Positions 17,759 to 27,883 of a stretch of 64,000 nucleotides of DNA are shown piece by piece. The position numbers and the translations under genes are program-made. Under the pieces are notes generated by a model. That model had not been told where the DNA came from. It searched no databases and was given only the letters and a program-made list of their open reading frames with translations. Each line of letters begins with the position of its first letter. The first letter of the stretch is position 1. The DNA comes from Shinella sumterensis (GTDB taxonomy: Bacteria; Pseudomonadota; Alphaproteobacteria; Rhizobiales; Rhizobiaceae), in the NCBI RefSeq assembly GCF_004514425.2, contig NZ_MYFN02000001.1, positions 686,628 through 750,627 of the forward strand, written 5' to 3'.

Positions 17759-18694
17759 TCAGCCTGCTTTCAGATCGGATGCACCGGTATCGATATGCGG
17801 CGCCCAGAAGGCAATGCTTTCGGCAATCTGCGGGATGACCTCGCGGTCGTTCGGTTCGCGTTCCTTGAAGGAGAGTTCGAGGCAGATCTCGTTGTCGACC
17901 GCACCGCCTTCGGCAAATGCCTTCAGCAACGGTTCCGGCTGGATGCGGCCCTTGGCGTTGAATGCGGCGGTGAACGGCCGGTGGCCGCCCTTGTCCATCA
18001 GGCTCTGCTTGATGTGGATGATCGGCGATACCGTCGGAACCGCGCGTGCCCAGGCATAGGGGTCGTAGTCGTCGGGATTGTCGGACGTCACGTCCCCATG
18101 GTCGATATCGGCCATCATCCACATGGGAACCGCCATGGTTGCCGCCGTCAGGCGCTCCTGCAGGGCGAGGCAGGCGTTGATCGTCTCGCCGAATTCGCGC
18201 CCGACGCTCATCGGTTCCCAGAACACGTAGGAGAGGCCGGCGTCCCGGGCGTGGTCGGCGACCTCTGCCCAACAGTCGATGGCGATCTTGATCAGCTCTT
18301 CACGACGGACCGGATCATCGTAGTCCTTGTAGGTGAAGATCGCGAACTGGGTGCCGACGGACTGGCCGCCGAGATCGCCGATGATGTCGGCGAAGGTCTT
18401 GAACCAGTCGATGTAATAGCGCCGCACTTCAGCGTCGGGGTGGCCGAAATGATTGAGCCGGCCATAGGGGCCGGTCATGCCGGACGTGACACGCACGCCC
18501 GTGCGCTGGAGCGCGCGGTCCATCTGTCGCGTCAGGCGGCGGATCGTATCGGCGTTCCAGCTTGGATTGATGAACTCATGGGTCAGCTGAAGATCGCGCA
18601 GCCGGAGATCCCGTGCGACCGTATCGATGAGGTCGTCAGGGTCGGCGAAGCGGTTGACGAGCGGATTGGTGTTGAGCGAGAGCGTCAGGGGCAT
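17759..18694 (-). CDS. eryC: Tetrulose-4-phosphate racemase EryC
   Basis: A 311-residue TIM-barrel protein of the xylose-isomerase/AP-endonuclease-2 superfamily. Metal-site residues appear as FWEPMSVGREFGET, DIDHGDV, IHIKQS and the C-terminal ELSF. Brucella EryC was long called a dehydrogenase, but was shown to be the racemase that turns L-3-tetrulose-4-phosphate into the D form. ATG 18694 has the SD AGGAAA; a GTG at 18706 overlaps the eryB stop and is less likely. Confidence 0.93.
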   Translation of the reverse strand: MPLTLSLNTNPLVNRFADPDDLIDTVARDLRLRDLQLTHEFINPSWNADTIRRLTRQMDRALQRTGVRVTSGMTGPYGRLNHFGHPDAEVRRYYIDWFKTFADIIGDLGGQSVGTQFAIFTYKDYDDPVRREELIKIAIDCWAEVADHARDAGLSYVFWEPMSVGREFGETINACLALQERLTAATMAVPMWMMADIDHGDVTSDNPDDYDPYAWARAVPTVSPIIHIKQSLMDKGGHRPFTAAFNAKGRIQPEPLLKAFAEGGAVDNEICLELSFKEREPNDREVIPQIAESIAFWAPHIDTGASDLKAG

Positions 18695-18702
18695 GGTTTT
18701 CC

Positions 18703-20214
18703 TCACGCCGCTGCAAGGCGGCTGGTGCTGAACCAGTCAGCGAAGGCGGCCCGTTCGGCTTCCGTCAGGTGGAGGTAGTGCTTGGTGCGGCGATAGAGAA
18801 TGTCCTGCGCCGTCAGCGCCCATTCGTTCTCGACGAGATAGCGGGCTTCCGCCTCGTAGAGCTGCCCGCCGAAATGCCGGCCGAGGTCTTCGATGCCGGC
18901 GGCATTGCCGACGACGGCCTTCGTGCGCGTCCCATAGAGGCGCCCATAGTGCTGGACGAGCTTGCGCGGCATCCAGGGATAGATGTCCCGCAGGCCGTTG
19001 GCGAAGGTCTCGTAGTCGGCATTCAGCATGTCGCCGCCGGGCAGGGGCGCCTTCTCGGTCCAGTCGGCGCCCATGTTCGGGAAGATATGTTTCAGGCGGT
19101 GCATGCCGCGCTCGGCAAGTTCACGGAACGTCGTGATCTTGCCGCCGAATACGTTGAGCAGCGGTGCGCCGCCGGTTTCGTCGAGATCGAACACATAGTC
19201 GCGGGTAACGGCTGAGGGGTTGCCCTTGCCGTCGTCAAAGAGCGGGCGCACGCCGGAGAAGGAATGCAGCACGTCCTGACGGCGAAGCTTCTCCTTGAAG
19301 TAGCGGTTCACGGCCTTCAGCAGGTAATCGATCTCCGCCTCGTCGGCGGCAACGTCCTCGGCGCGGCCCTCATAGGCGATGTCGGTGGTGCCGATCAGCG
19401 CCTTGTCGCCCTCGTAGGGATTGATGAAGATGACGCGCTTGTCATGGTTCTGGACCAGATAGGCGTTCGCGCCCGCCCAGAACTTCGGAACGATGATGTG
19501 GCTGCCCTTCACGAGGCGGACATTGCGCGCGGAATTCGAGCCGGCGACGCGGTTGATGATGTCGGTCACCCAGGGGCCGGCACAGTTGACGAGGCACTTG
19601 GCGCGGAACGTGCGGGTCTCGCCCGTCACGCTGTTCTGGGTCGTGACGGTCCAGGCGCCATTCTCGCGGCGCGCCGATACGGTGGGCGAGCGGGTCAGGA
19701 CGACGGCGCCTTTCTCGGCGGCGCCGATGGCGTTCAACGTCACGAGGCGGGCGTCGTCCACCCAGCAATCGGAATATTCGAAGCCGCGGGTGTACTGGTC
19801 AAGGATCGGCGTGCCCTCGGGATCGCGCTTGAGGTCCAGCGTGCGGGTGCCGGGCAGTTTCTTGCGGCCGCCGAGATGGTCGTAGAGAAAGAGGCCAAGC
19901 CGCACGAGCCAGGCCGGCCGGTCCTCGGGACTATGCGGCAGAACGAAACGCATCGGCCAGATGATGTGCGGAGCGGCGTTGAGCAGCACCTCACGCTCGA
20001 TCAAGGCTTCGCGGACCAGACGGAACTCGTAATATTCCAGGTAGCGAAGGCCGCCATGGACCAGTTTTCCCGAGCGTGAGGAGGTGCCTTCGGCAAGGTC
20101 GTCCTTTTCGCTCAGCACGACGGACAGGCCGCGTCCGGCAGCGTCGCGTGCGATGCCCGCGCCGTTGATGCCCCCGCCGATGACGAAGAGGTCAATAAGC
20201 TGTGGCTCTGTCAT
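18703..20214 (-). CDS. eryB: Erythritol-4-phosphate dehydrogenase EryB (GlpD family)
   Basis: A 503-residue FAD-dependent dehydrogenase related to glycerol-3-phosphate dehydrogenase. FAD motif VIGGGINGAGIARDAAGRG (about 10-28), the GTSSRSGKLVHGGLRYLE segment, NCAGPWV, and GGKITTFRELAERG near residue 360. EryB oxidises L-erythritol-4-phosphate to L-3-tetrulose-4-phosphate at the membrane. ATG 20214 has the SD AGGAGA. It is 46 bases downstream of eryA and runs into eryC. Confidence 0.94.
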   Translation of the reverse strand: MTEPQLIDLFVIGGGINGAGIARDAAGRGLSVVLSEKDDLAEGTSSRSGKLVHGGLRYLEYYEFRLVREALIEREVLLNAAPHIIWPMRFVLPHSPEDRPAWLVRLGLFLYDHLGGRKKLPGTRTLDLKRDPEGTPILDQYTRGFEYSDCWVDDARLVTLNAIGAAEKGAVVLTRSPTVSARRENGAWTVTTQNSVTGETRTFRAKCLVNCAGPWVTDIINRVAGSNSARNVRLVKGSHIIVPKFWAGANAYLVQNHDKRVIFINPYEGDKALIGTTDIAYEGRAEDVAADEAEIDYLLKAVNRYFKEKLRRQDVLHSFSGVRPLFDDGKGNPSAVTRDYVFDLDETGGAPLLNVFGGKITTFRELAERGMHRLKHIFPNMGADWTEKAPLPGGDMLNADYETFANGLRDIYPWMPRKLVQHYGRLYGTRTKAVVGNAAGIEDLGRHFGGQLYEAEARYLVENEWALTAQDILYRRTKHYLHLTEAERAAFADWFSTSRLAAA

Positions 20215-20260
20215 ATCAGTCTCCTCTGGCGCCGCCGCAGCGGCACGATCATCGTTTTCC

Positions 20261-21811
20261 TCAGCGCGCGGCAAGGATGTCCCAGGCGGGCGCGATGCCC
20301 CGGCGCACATCCGCGTAGGCGGTAAAGAGGCGTGTCATGCGTTCGGACGCTTCCATGTCGGGCTGTTCGGCCGCGCCGAGCTCGGGCGTCACCCAGTCGG
20401 CGATGCAGTCGTCCATGGTACGGTAGGCGCCGATGGCGACGGCTGCCATCATCGAGGCGCCTGCGGCTCCGGCTTCTTCGCGCGTGCTGACGCGCACCGG
20501 CGCTCCAAGGGCGGCGCCGAGCGTGCGTCGAAGGGAGGCTGACCGGGCTGCTCCGCCGCTCACGCGCAGTTCCGAGGGCAGGGCGCCCATGGCGGCATAA
20601 CAATCGCGTGTCGCCATTCCGAGACCCTCGACCACCGCGCGAACGAGATCGGGATAGCGGTGGCGGCTGGAAAGGCCCGTGAAATTGGCGCGCGCGCGGG
20701 CGTTGACGAAGGGCCCGCGTTCCCCGGCTTCCGAAATATAGGGGTGATAGAGAATGTTGCCCGGCTTGCTTGCCGCAAACCATTGGTCGACGCGGGCGAT
20801 CATCTCGTCCAGCCCGACGCTGACACCGAATTCGCCCAGCATATCGGCGCCCAGTTGCAGCAGCCAGTCGAGATTGATGGTCGCGCCCATATTGGTCTGG
20901 ACCTGGGTGACGATGCCGGGAATCGGAAGCGCGATCACATAGCCGGTTCGTTCGGCGTTCAGCACGACGTCTTCCACAGCCGTGGCCAACAGGTGAACGC
21001 CGGTCGAGCCGATGGCGGAGCAGGCCGCGTTGCGGCCGTCGCTGCGCACGCCGGCACCCAGCGCCGTCATGCACATGTCGACATAGCCAAGACTAACAGG
21101 CGTTCCGGCTCTCAGGCCCGATGCCGCTGCCGCCTCTGTAGTCAGCTTGTGCGACGTCTGTGTGCCGTCGATGACCTCGGGCAGCAAGTTGCGCCGGTGC
21201 GTAAGGCCCAGCGCGGCCAGCACATCCGTATCGTACTGGCGTGTGCGGAAATTGCCGAAGGTGAAGCTGACTTCGGAAGGATCCGTCGCACGCACGCCCG
21301 TCAGGTTGAGATAGAGCCAGTCCTTGCAGTGCATGGCCGTCTCCGCGCCGGCAAGAAGCTCCGGATAATAACGGTCCATATGGGCAAGCTGCGTGCCCTG
21401 CTGGCAGGTGTTGAGCCCGGTTCCCGTCGCCTCGAATCGGGCGCGGTCCGCATCTGTCGCGGCAAGGCGCTCGACGGTGGAGGCGGCACGGGCATCGAGC
21501 CATAGCCACGCGTCCCCAACCGGCCGATTGCCGGCGCCGACGAGCCAGGTGCCGTCGCCCTGGGCGGTAACCGCGATGGCGGCGGTGCGCTCAGCAAGAC
21601 GAGCGACCTTGTCCGCCAGGCCGCGAAGCGCGCGCGTGCAGTCGTGCCAGGTCTGGTCGAGGGACTGCGTGACGGAGCCGTCGTCGCCGGTCGTGTAGGT
21701 GTTGCGCACCGATGCGCTGGCAATCTGGCGACCGTTCAGGCTGAAGGCCACTGCCTTCATGACCGATGTGCCGGCGTCGATGCCGATGATCAGGTCCTGC
21801 GCATCAGTCAT
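20261..21811 (-). CDS. eryA: Erythritol kinase EryA (FGGY family)
   Basis: A 516-residue FGGY carbohydrate kinase: N-terminal ATPase motif GIDAGTSVMKAVAF, AVTAQGDGTWLV, catalytic Asp in LGYVDMC region, and C-terminal adenosine motif VSGGAARSASL. It phosphorylates erythritol to L-erythritol-4-phosphate, the first step of the pathway. The start at 21811 fits homologues (M followed shortly by LIIGIDAGTS); upstream in-frame ATG 21832 is possible and neither has a strong SD. First gene of the minus-strand ery unit. Confidence 0.93.
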   Translation of the reverse strand: MTDAQDLIIGIDAGTSVMKAVAFSLNGRQIASASVRNTYTTGDDGSVTQSLDQTWHDCTRALRGLADKVARLAERTAAIAVTAQGDGTWLVGAGNRPVGDAWLWLDARAASTVERLAATDADRARFEATGTGLNTCQQGTQLAHMDRYYPELLAGAETAMHCKDWLYLNLTGVRATDPSEVSFTFGNFRTRQYDTDVLAALGLTHRRNLLPEVIDGTQTSHKLTTEAAAASGLRAGTPVSLGYVDMCMTALGAGVRSDGRNAACSAIGSTGVHLLATAVEDVVLNAERTGYVIALPIPGIVTQVQTNMGATINLDWLLQLGADMLGEFGVSVGLDEMIARVDQWFAASKPGNILYHPYISEAGERGPFVNARARANFTGLSSRHRYPDLVRAVVEGLGMATRDCYAAMGALPSELRVSGGAARSASLRRTLGAALGAPVRVSTREEAGAAGASMMAAVAIGAYRTMDDCIADWVTPELGAAEQPDMEASERMTRLFTAYADVRRGIAPAWDILAAR

Positions 21812-21970
21812 GGCGCACCCGTGCAACGGCATCCGCCGCGTTGCCTGATCCAAAACAGGGCATTCAGTCCTCCCGACACGTCTTTCCGGAAGCGCGTGGT
21901 TTCCTTGACCCGTCGGTGATGCCGCCCCGCAAGGGAAAATAACGCTGATATTCCGTACCTCGACGCAGAA

Positions 21971-21987
21971 GATAACACAAAGTTATC
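21971..21987. promoter_or_regulatory. Inverted repeat, candidate EryD operator upstream of eryA
   Basis: GATAAC-ACAAA-GTTATC is a perfect 6-bp inverted repeat, about 160 bp upstream of the eryA start in the ery intergenic region. SorC regulators bind such dyads. The assignment to EryD is inferred from position alone. Confidence 0.4.
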
Positions 21988-22298
21988 GCGTGTCTCGGAA
22001 AAAATTTCGGGCAATGGAGTTTTTTTCAACGTAGGCGGACGTTCTACGACATGTGGATTGGACGTGATTTTCAACGTGTAGGCGCGACGAGCAGGGTTTT
22101 GGGCGCTTCCTCCAACGTCGCCCAATCCTCAGGCGCACTGAATTAGTTTTGTCGATAAATGCATTAATATCAGTTGTATTTTGGATTTTTCTCAAGGTAA
22201 TTATCCGCCATTCCTCATGTTCTACCGGTGCCGCAAATATCAATGTTTCCTGTGGGTGCGGCACGGCGCGCCAATGTGGATTACCGCAAAAAGTCCGA
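21988..22298. other. Ery divergent intergenic region with a direct repeat
   Basis: No coding region is supported. TTTTCAACGT occurs at 22023-22032 and again at 22068-22077, each followed within two bases by AGGCG. The 45-bp spacing, about four helical turns, suggests a regulator-binding array. The stretch 22140-22215 is unusually AT-rich for this genome. Confidence 0.35.
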
Positions 22299-22327
22299 TT
22301 GACAGCTTGTGTTAAGTTAACATATGT
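22299..22327 (+). promoter_or_regulatory. Sigma-70-type promoter of the erythritol transporter operon
   Basis: TTGACA (22299-22304) is followed, with a 16-17 base spacer, by CATATG/ATATGT (22321-22327). GTTAAC palindromes and an ACATATGT element overlap the spacer and -10, which suits regulation. Confidence 0.5.
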
Positions 22328-22543
22328 GTTGGGACATATAACGTGCACATACCGCAGATGCGAAGGTTTGTGCAATGCAGCGCGAGGCGGGTGAGGAGAT
22401 CTGGCCAGCGCGTTCATGGGAGGACGTCGTGACATCTTCTGGTCTTCAGATCCCCTTAAACGGACATCGCGTAAGCGGCGTGCCGCTTCTGTCGTTGTCG
22501 TCCTCGCTGAAAACCTCCTCGTTCTATTTCAAGGTCAACGGAC
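22328..22543 (+). other. Leader of the erythritol transporter operon
   Basis: About 210 bases between the promoter and the first gene. It holds a small hairpin (AAGCGG/CCGCTT) and a GTG-initiated 40-codon frame at 22429-22551 with SD GGGAGGA. An overlapping ATG frame (22416-22547) ends in an ATGA overlap with the DUF2291 start. Either could be a leader peptide or chance; neither is claimed as a gene. Confidence 0.3.
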
Positions 22544-23190
22544 ATGACTGAAGCCACGCTTTCGAAATCGCCGCAGCCGGCGCGGTCCTATCGCTGGTTT
22601 GGCATTGCAGCCGCCATCGTGCTCGTCGGCGCCATGGCCTTCGACACGAAGATCGTGACGATCGGCTCGGACGCCGATGTCCAGGTGCAGAAGTTCTCGC
22701 CGGTCGCCTTCGGTGCCGAGCAGTTCCCGATCATCAAGCAGGATGTGGAAGGGCGCGCCGTCGACGCTGTCGAGCTGTCGCAGGCCATTGCGGCCGACAG
22801 GAAGGCCGCCGGCGAAAAGTACGGCGTCGCCACGTCCGTCGGGCCCGTCTTTCCCGTGAAGTTCACCGGTGTGCTCGGCGAGCGCAAGGCCAACTACAAT
22901 GTCGTTGCTGTCGAGGGCCTGCCGGCCGAGCTGACCGTGCGCGTCCAGACCGGGCCGGCACTCAACGGTACAGACCTGCGCGATGCGACGGGCAAGATCG
23001 AATTCGGCCAGTTCAAGAACCAGATCGAGTATCAGGATGCCGGTTCCGCCATCAACAACGAGGTGAAGAAGGTCGTTCTCGGCAATCTCGATCCGGCGGC
23101 GATCGAAGGCAAGACCGTCACTGTCATCGGCGTCTTCAAGCTGGTCAACCCGAAGAGCTGGATCGTGACGCCCGTGAGGTTCGACGTCCA

Positions 23191-23194
<4 letters not shown>
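22544..23194 (+). CDS. DUF2291-family membrane-anchored protein, first gene of the erythritol transport operon
   Basis: A 216-residue protein with one N-terminal membrane segment (about 17-36, WFGIAAAIVLVGAMAF) and an extracytoplasmic domain matching the DUF2291 pattern, including a KFTGVLGERKANYNVVAVEGLP segment. It overlaps the ATPase gene by ATGA. DUF2291 genes recur next to sugar/polyol ABC transporters of this class; a periplasmic accessory role in uptake is inferred and no activity is known. SD is weak. Confidence 0.85.
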
Positions 23195-24732
<1,538 letters not shown>

Positions 24733-24744
24733 GAGCGCTGAAGC

Positions 24745-25785
24745 ATGTCAGTCACACCTGCAATAGACACGAAGGCGGCGACGAGCGGCGGCAAGCGCAA
24801 GAAAAGCCTTGTCGAACTGCTGTTCGAAGGCCGCGCCTTCTTCGCGTTGATCGCCATCGTGGTCGTCTTCTCGCTGATGTCGCCGAACTATTTCACGATC
24901 AACAACTTCCTGATCATGGCGTCGCATGTGGCGATTTTCGGCCTCCTGGCCATCGGCATGCTGCTCGTCATTCTCAATGGCGGCATCGACCTGTCGGTCG
25001 GTTCGACCCTTGGGCTTGCCGGGGTGGTCGCGGGCTTCCTGATGCAGGGCGTGACGCTGCCACAAATCGGGGTGATCCTCTATCCGTCCGTCTGGGTCGT
25101 CGTGGTCCTGACCTGCCTGCTCGGCGCGGTCGTCGGCGCGGTCAACGGCGTGCTGATCGCCTATCTGCGCGTCCCGGCCTTCGTCGCCACGCTCGGCGTG
25201 CTCTACGTTGCCCGCGGCATCGCTCTCCTGATGACCAACGGCCTCACCTACAACAATCTCGGCGGCCGTCCGGAGCTTGGCAATACCGGTTTCGACTGGC
25301 TCGGCTTCAACCGCCTGGCCGGCGTGCCGATCGGTGTCCTCGTTCTCCTGGTCTTCGCGGTCGTCTGCCACATCCTGTTGACGCGTACCGCCTTCGGGCG
25401 CTGGCTCTATGCCTCCGGCGGCAACGAACGCGCGGCCGAACTGTCGGGCGTGCCGGTCAAGCGCGTCAAGATCAGCGTCTATGTGCTTTCCGGTGTCTGC
25501 GCCGCCGTGGCGGGCCTTGTCCTGTCCTCGCAGCTGACGTCGGCAGGCCCGACGGCCGGCACCACTTACGAACTGACCGCAATCGCGGCCGTGGTGATCG
25601 GCGGTGCGGCGCTGACGGGTGGCCGCGGCACGGTCATCGGCACCATGCTGGGCGCCTTCGTGATCGGCTTCCTGTCGGATGGCCTCGTGATCATCGGCGT
25701 CTCCGCCTACTGGCAGACGGTCTTCACCGGCGCCGTCATCGTTACCGCCGTTCTCCTGAACAGCGTCAAATACGGCCGTCGCTGA
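24745..25785 (+). CDS. eryF: Erythritol-type ABC transporter permease (EryF)
   Basis: A 346-residue RbsC-type permease with 8-10 hydrophobic segments. The family hallmark GGIDLSVGS (about 86-94) and the C-terminal GGAALTGGRGTVIGTMLGA coupling region are present. The first 25 residues are a charged cytoplasmic leader. SD AGGAGCG, 12 bases after the ATPase stop. It should form the membrane channel with EryE and EryG. Confidence 0.92.
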   Translation: MSVTPAIDTKAATSGGKRKKSLVELLFEGRAFFALIAIVVVFSLMSPNYFTINNFLIMASHVAIFGLLAIGMLLVILNGGIDLSVGSTLGLAGVVAGFLMQGVTLPQIGVILYPSVWVVVVLTCLLGAVVGAVNGVLIAYLRVPAFVATLGVLYVARGIALLMTNGLTYNNLGGRPELGNTGFDWLGFNRLAGVPIGVLVLLVFAVVCHILLTRTAFGRWLYASGGNERAAELSGVPVKRVKISVYVLSGVCAAVAGLVLSSQLTSAGPTAGTTYELTAIAAVVIGGAALTGGRGTVIGTMLGAFVIGFLSDGLVIIGVSAYWQTVFTGAVIVTAVLLNSVKYGRR

Positions 25786-25901
25786 AACGCGACGGCTGAC
25801 TGGAACTGACCGCGGCCCGACGAGGCGGACCATCGAGGAGCCGGCCGCGGAAAGTATTGCCGGACACCGGCGTCAACGGACTCAACAAAGGGAGTGAGAC
25901 T

Positions 25902-26849
25902 ATGTTCAAAAAAGGTATGCGTATCCTCTTCGCAGCAACGGCCGTCGTGCCGCTGCTGTTCAGCTCGGCCTGGGCCGAAGGCCTCATCACCGTCATCGTC
26001 AACGATCCGTCCAACCCGTACTGGTTCACGGAAGGCGAAGTTGCCAAGAAGACGGCCGAAGGCCTCGGCTACACGGCCAATGTCGGCGCGCACAAGGGCG
26101 ACACCAACACCGAAAGCAACCTGATCGACACCGCGATCACCAACAAGTCGGTCGCGATCATCCTCGACCCGGCCAATGCCGACGGTTCGGTCGGCGCGGT
26201 CAAGAAGGCCGTTGCTGCCGGTATCCCGGTCATTCTCGTCAATGCCGAGATCAACCAGGAAGGCCTCGCCAAGGCGCAGCTCGTCTCCAACAATGCTCAG
26301 GGCGCCGCTCTCGGTGCGCAGCAGTGGGTCGAGTCGGTCGGCGAGACGGGCAAGTATGTCGAACTCTTCGGCGCGCCCTCCGACAACAACGCTGCAACGC
26401 GTTCCAACGGTTATGAAACCGTGCTGACGCAGTACCCGGACCTCGAGAAGGTCGGCCGCGAAGTCGCTGACTGGGACCGCACCAAGGGCCATGCCAAGAT
26501 GCAGTCGCTGCTCCAGGCAAATCCCGACATCATCGGCGTGATCAGCGGTAACGACGAAATGGCCCTTGGCGCCATCGCTGCCCTGAAGGAAGCCGGCAAG
26601 CTCGACCAGGTCAAGGTCGGCGGCTTCGACGGTTCGCCGGACGCTGTCGCCGCCATCAAGGCCGGTGAACTGCAGTACACGGTCCTTCAGCCGGTTGCCG
26701 TCTTCTCGGAAGCAGCCGTCAAGCAGGCCGACAACGTCATCAAGACGGGCTCGACCGGCGTCGAAACCGAAAAGCAGCTCTTCGATTGCCTGCTGATCAC
26801 CAAGGACAATGTCGACAAGTACACCGCTCCGTTCGTTCTGAGCGAGTAA
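25902..26849 (+). CDS. eryG: Erythritol-type ABC transporter substrate-binding protein (EryG)
   Basis: A 315-residue RbsB-type periplasmic binding protein with a signal peptide of about 24 residues ending SSAWA. Family motifs: NDPSNPYWFTEGEVAKK near the mature N-terminus, and GVISGNDEMALGAIAALKEAG about 225. Start 25902 follows SD AGGGAG; a longer frame from 25857 would lose the signal peptide position. Last of the four transport genes; a GC-rich hairpin follows. Confidence 0.92.
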   Translation: MFKKGMRILFAATAVVPLLFSSAWAEGLITVIVNDPSNPYWFTEGEVAKKTAEGLGYTANVGAHKGDTNTESNLIDTAITNKSVAIILDPANADGSVGAVKKAVAAGIPVILVNAEINQEGLAKAQLVSNNAQGAALGAQQWVESVGETGKYVELFGAPSDNNAATRSNGYETVLTQYPDLEKVGREVADWDRTKGHAKMQSLLQANPDIIGVISGNDEMALGAIAALKEAGKLDQVKVGGFDGSPDAVAAIKAGELQYTVLQPVAVFSEAAVKQADNVIKTGSTGVETEKQLFDCLLITKDNVDKYTAPFVLSE

Positions 26850-26857
26850 TCGAGACC

Positions 26858-26881
26858 GGGGGCGCCTTTCGGGGCGCTCCC
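26858..26881 (+). terminator. Hairpin after the transporter operon
   Basis: A 9-bp stem (GGGGGCGCC with GGCGCTCCC, one G-T pair) 9 bases after the eryG stop. It has no T-tract, so it is more likely an attenuating or mRNA-stabilising structure than a full terminator. Confidence 0.4.
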
Positions 26882-26961
26882 ATCCCACCAGGGCACTGCC
26901 CGGTCGGCTTGGTATTCTCCTTGCCGCCCGATACGAGATACGACAGCTCTTACCTCGAAGC

Positions 26962-27816
26962 ATGGCAGGATTTCCCGTGAACAAGAAAGTCGATGTCAAG
27001 GATTTGCTTTCGGAGGAGTTGCCGAGCGACAGCCGGCACGCCCGACAGATCGCGCGACGCCAGATGATCGCCGAGGCGGTGATCGCCGAGGGCTCGCTGC
27101 GCATCGAGGACCTGACCGAACGTTTCGGCATCAGCCTGATGACCGCTCACCGCGATGTCGACGAACTCGTCAGCCGTGGGCTGTTTCGCAAGACGCGCGG
27201 CATCGTTTCCGCAGCGCCGACGAGCCTGATCGAGTCCTCCGACGCCTATCGCGCGACCAAGCAGGCCAAGGAGAAGAAGGCCATCGCCAGGGCGGCGATG
27301 CAGTTCGTCGAGCCGGGGCAGGCGATCTTCATGGACGATGCCACCACGGTCCACGAGATGACGCGTTTCCTGCCGGCCAAGGTGCCGCTGACGGTCATCA
27401 CCAATTCCCTCGTCCTCATCACCGAGCTGAAGGAGGTGAAGGACATCAACCTCATCTGTCTCGGGGGGCAGTTCTACCATTGGTGCAATGCCTTCATGGG
27501 GCACATCACCACCAACGAAATCCGCCGGCTGCGCGCCGATACCGTGTTCATGTCGCTCTCGGCCATCGTCGATGAGGCCGTCTACCACCAGTCGCCGGAG
27601 ACGGTGGAGACCAAGCGGGCAATGTTCGAATGCGCGTCGCGTCGCGTGCTTCTGGCTGATCACACCAAGTTCGAGCGGCGCGCGCTGCATCACTTCGCGA
27701 CGCTGCAGGAATTCGACGCCGTGATCGTCGACGAGGATATTCCGGTCTCCCATCTGTCGCGCCTGCGCTCGAAGGGGATCAACGTCATAGTGGCGGATGG
27801 GGAGCGGTCCGGCTGA
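26962..27816 (+). CDS. DeoR-family regulator (EryR-like)
   Basis: A 284-residue regulator with a DeoR helix-turn-helix (about 35-70, RIEDLTERFGISLMTAHRDVDEL) and a C-terminal sugar-phosphate-sensing domain (about 90-275, with FMDDATTVHEM, NSLVLI and LADHTKFERRAL). A DeoR gene occupies the same place in other erythritol loci. It is followed by a kinase-dehydrogenase pair, so it probably controls that pair or modulates the whole locus. An in-frame GTG at 26980 is a possible alternative start; SDs are weak. Confidence 0.85.
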   Translation: MAGFPVNKKVDVKDLLSEELPSDSRHARQIARRQMIAEAVIAEGSLRIEDLTERFGISLMTAHRDVDELVSRGLFRKTRGIVSAAPTSLIESSDAYRATKQAKEKKAIARAAMQFVEPGQAIFMDDATTVHEMTRFLPAKVPLTVITNSLVLITELKEVKDINLICLGGQFYHWCNAFMGHITTNEIRRLRADTVFMSLSAIVDEAVYHQSPETVETKRAMFECASRRVLLADHTKFERRALHHFATLQEFDAVIVDEDIPVSHLSRLRSKGINVIVADGERSG

Positions 27817-27883
27817 AGGGTTCGCTGGTGCGGACAGCTGATGCCGGGCGCCGTTTCTCCTTCGCTTGAGAATGGAGACAACG

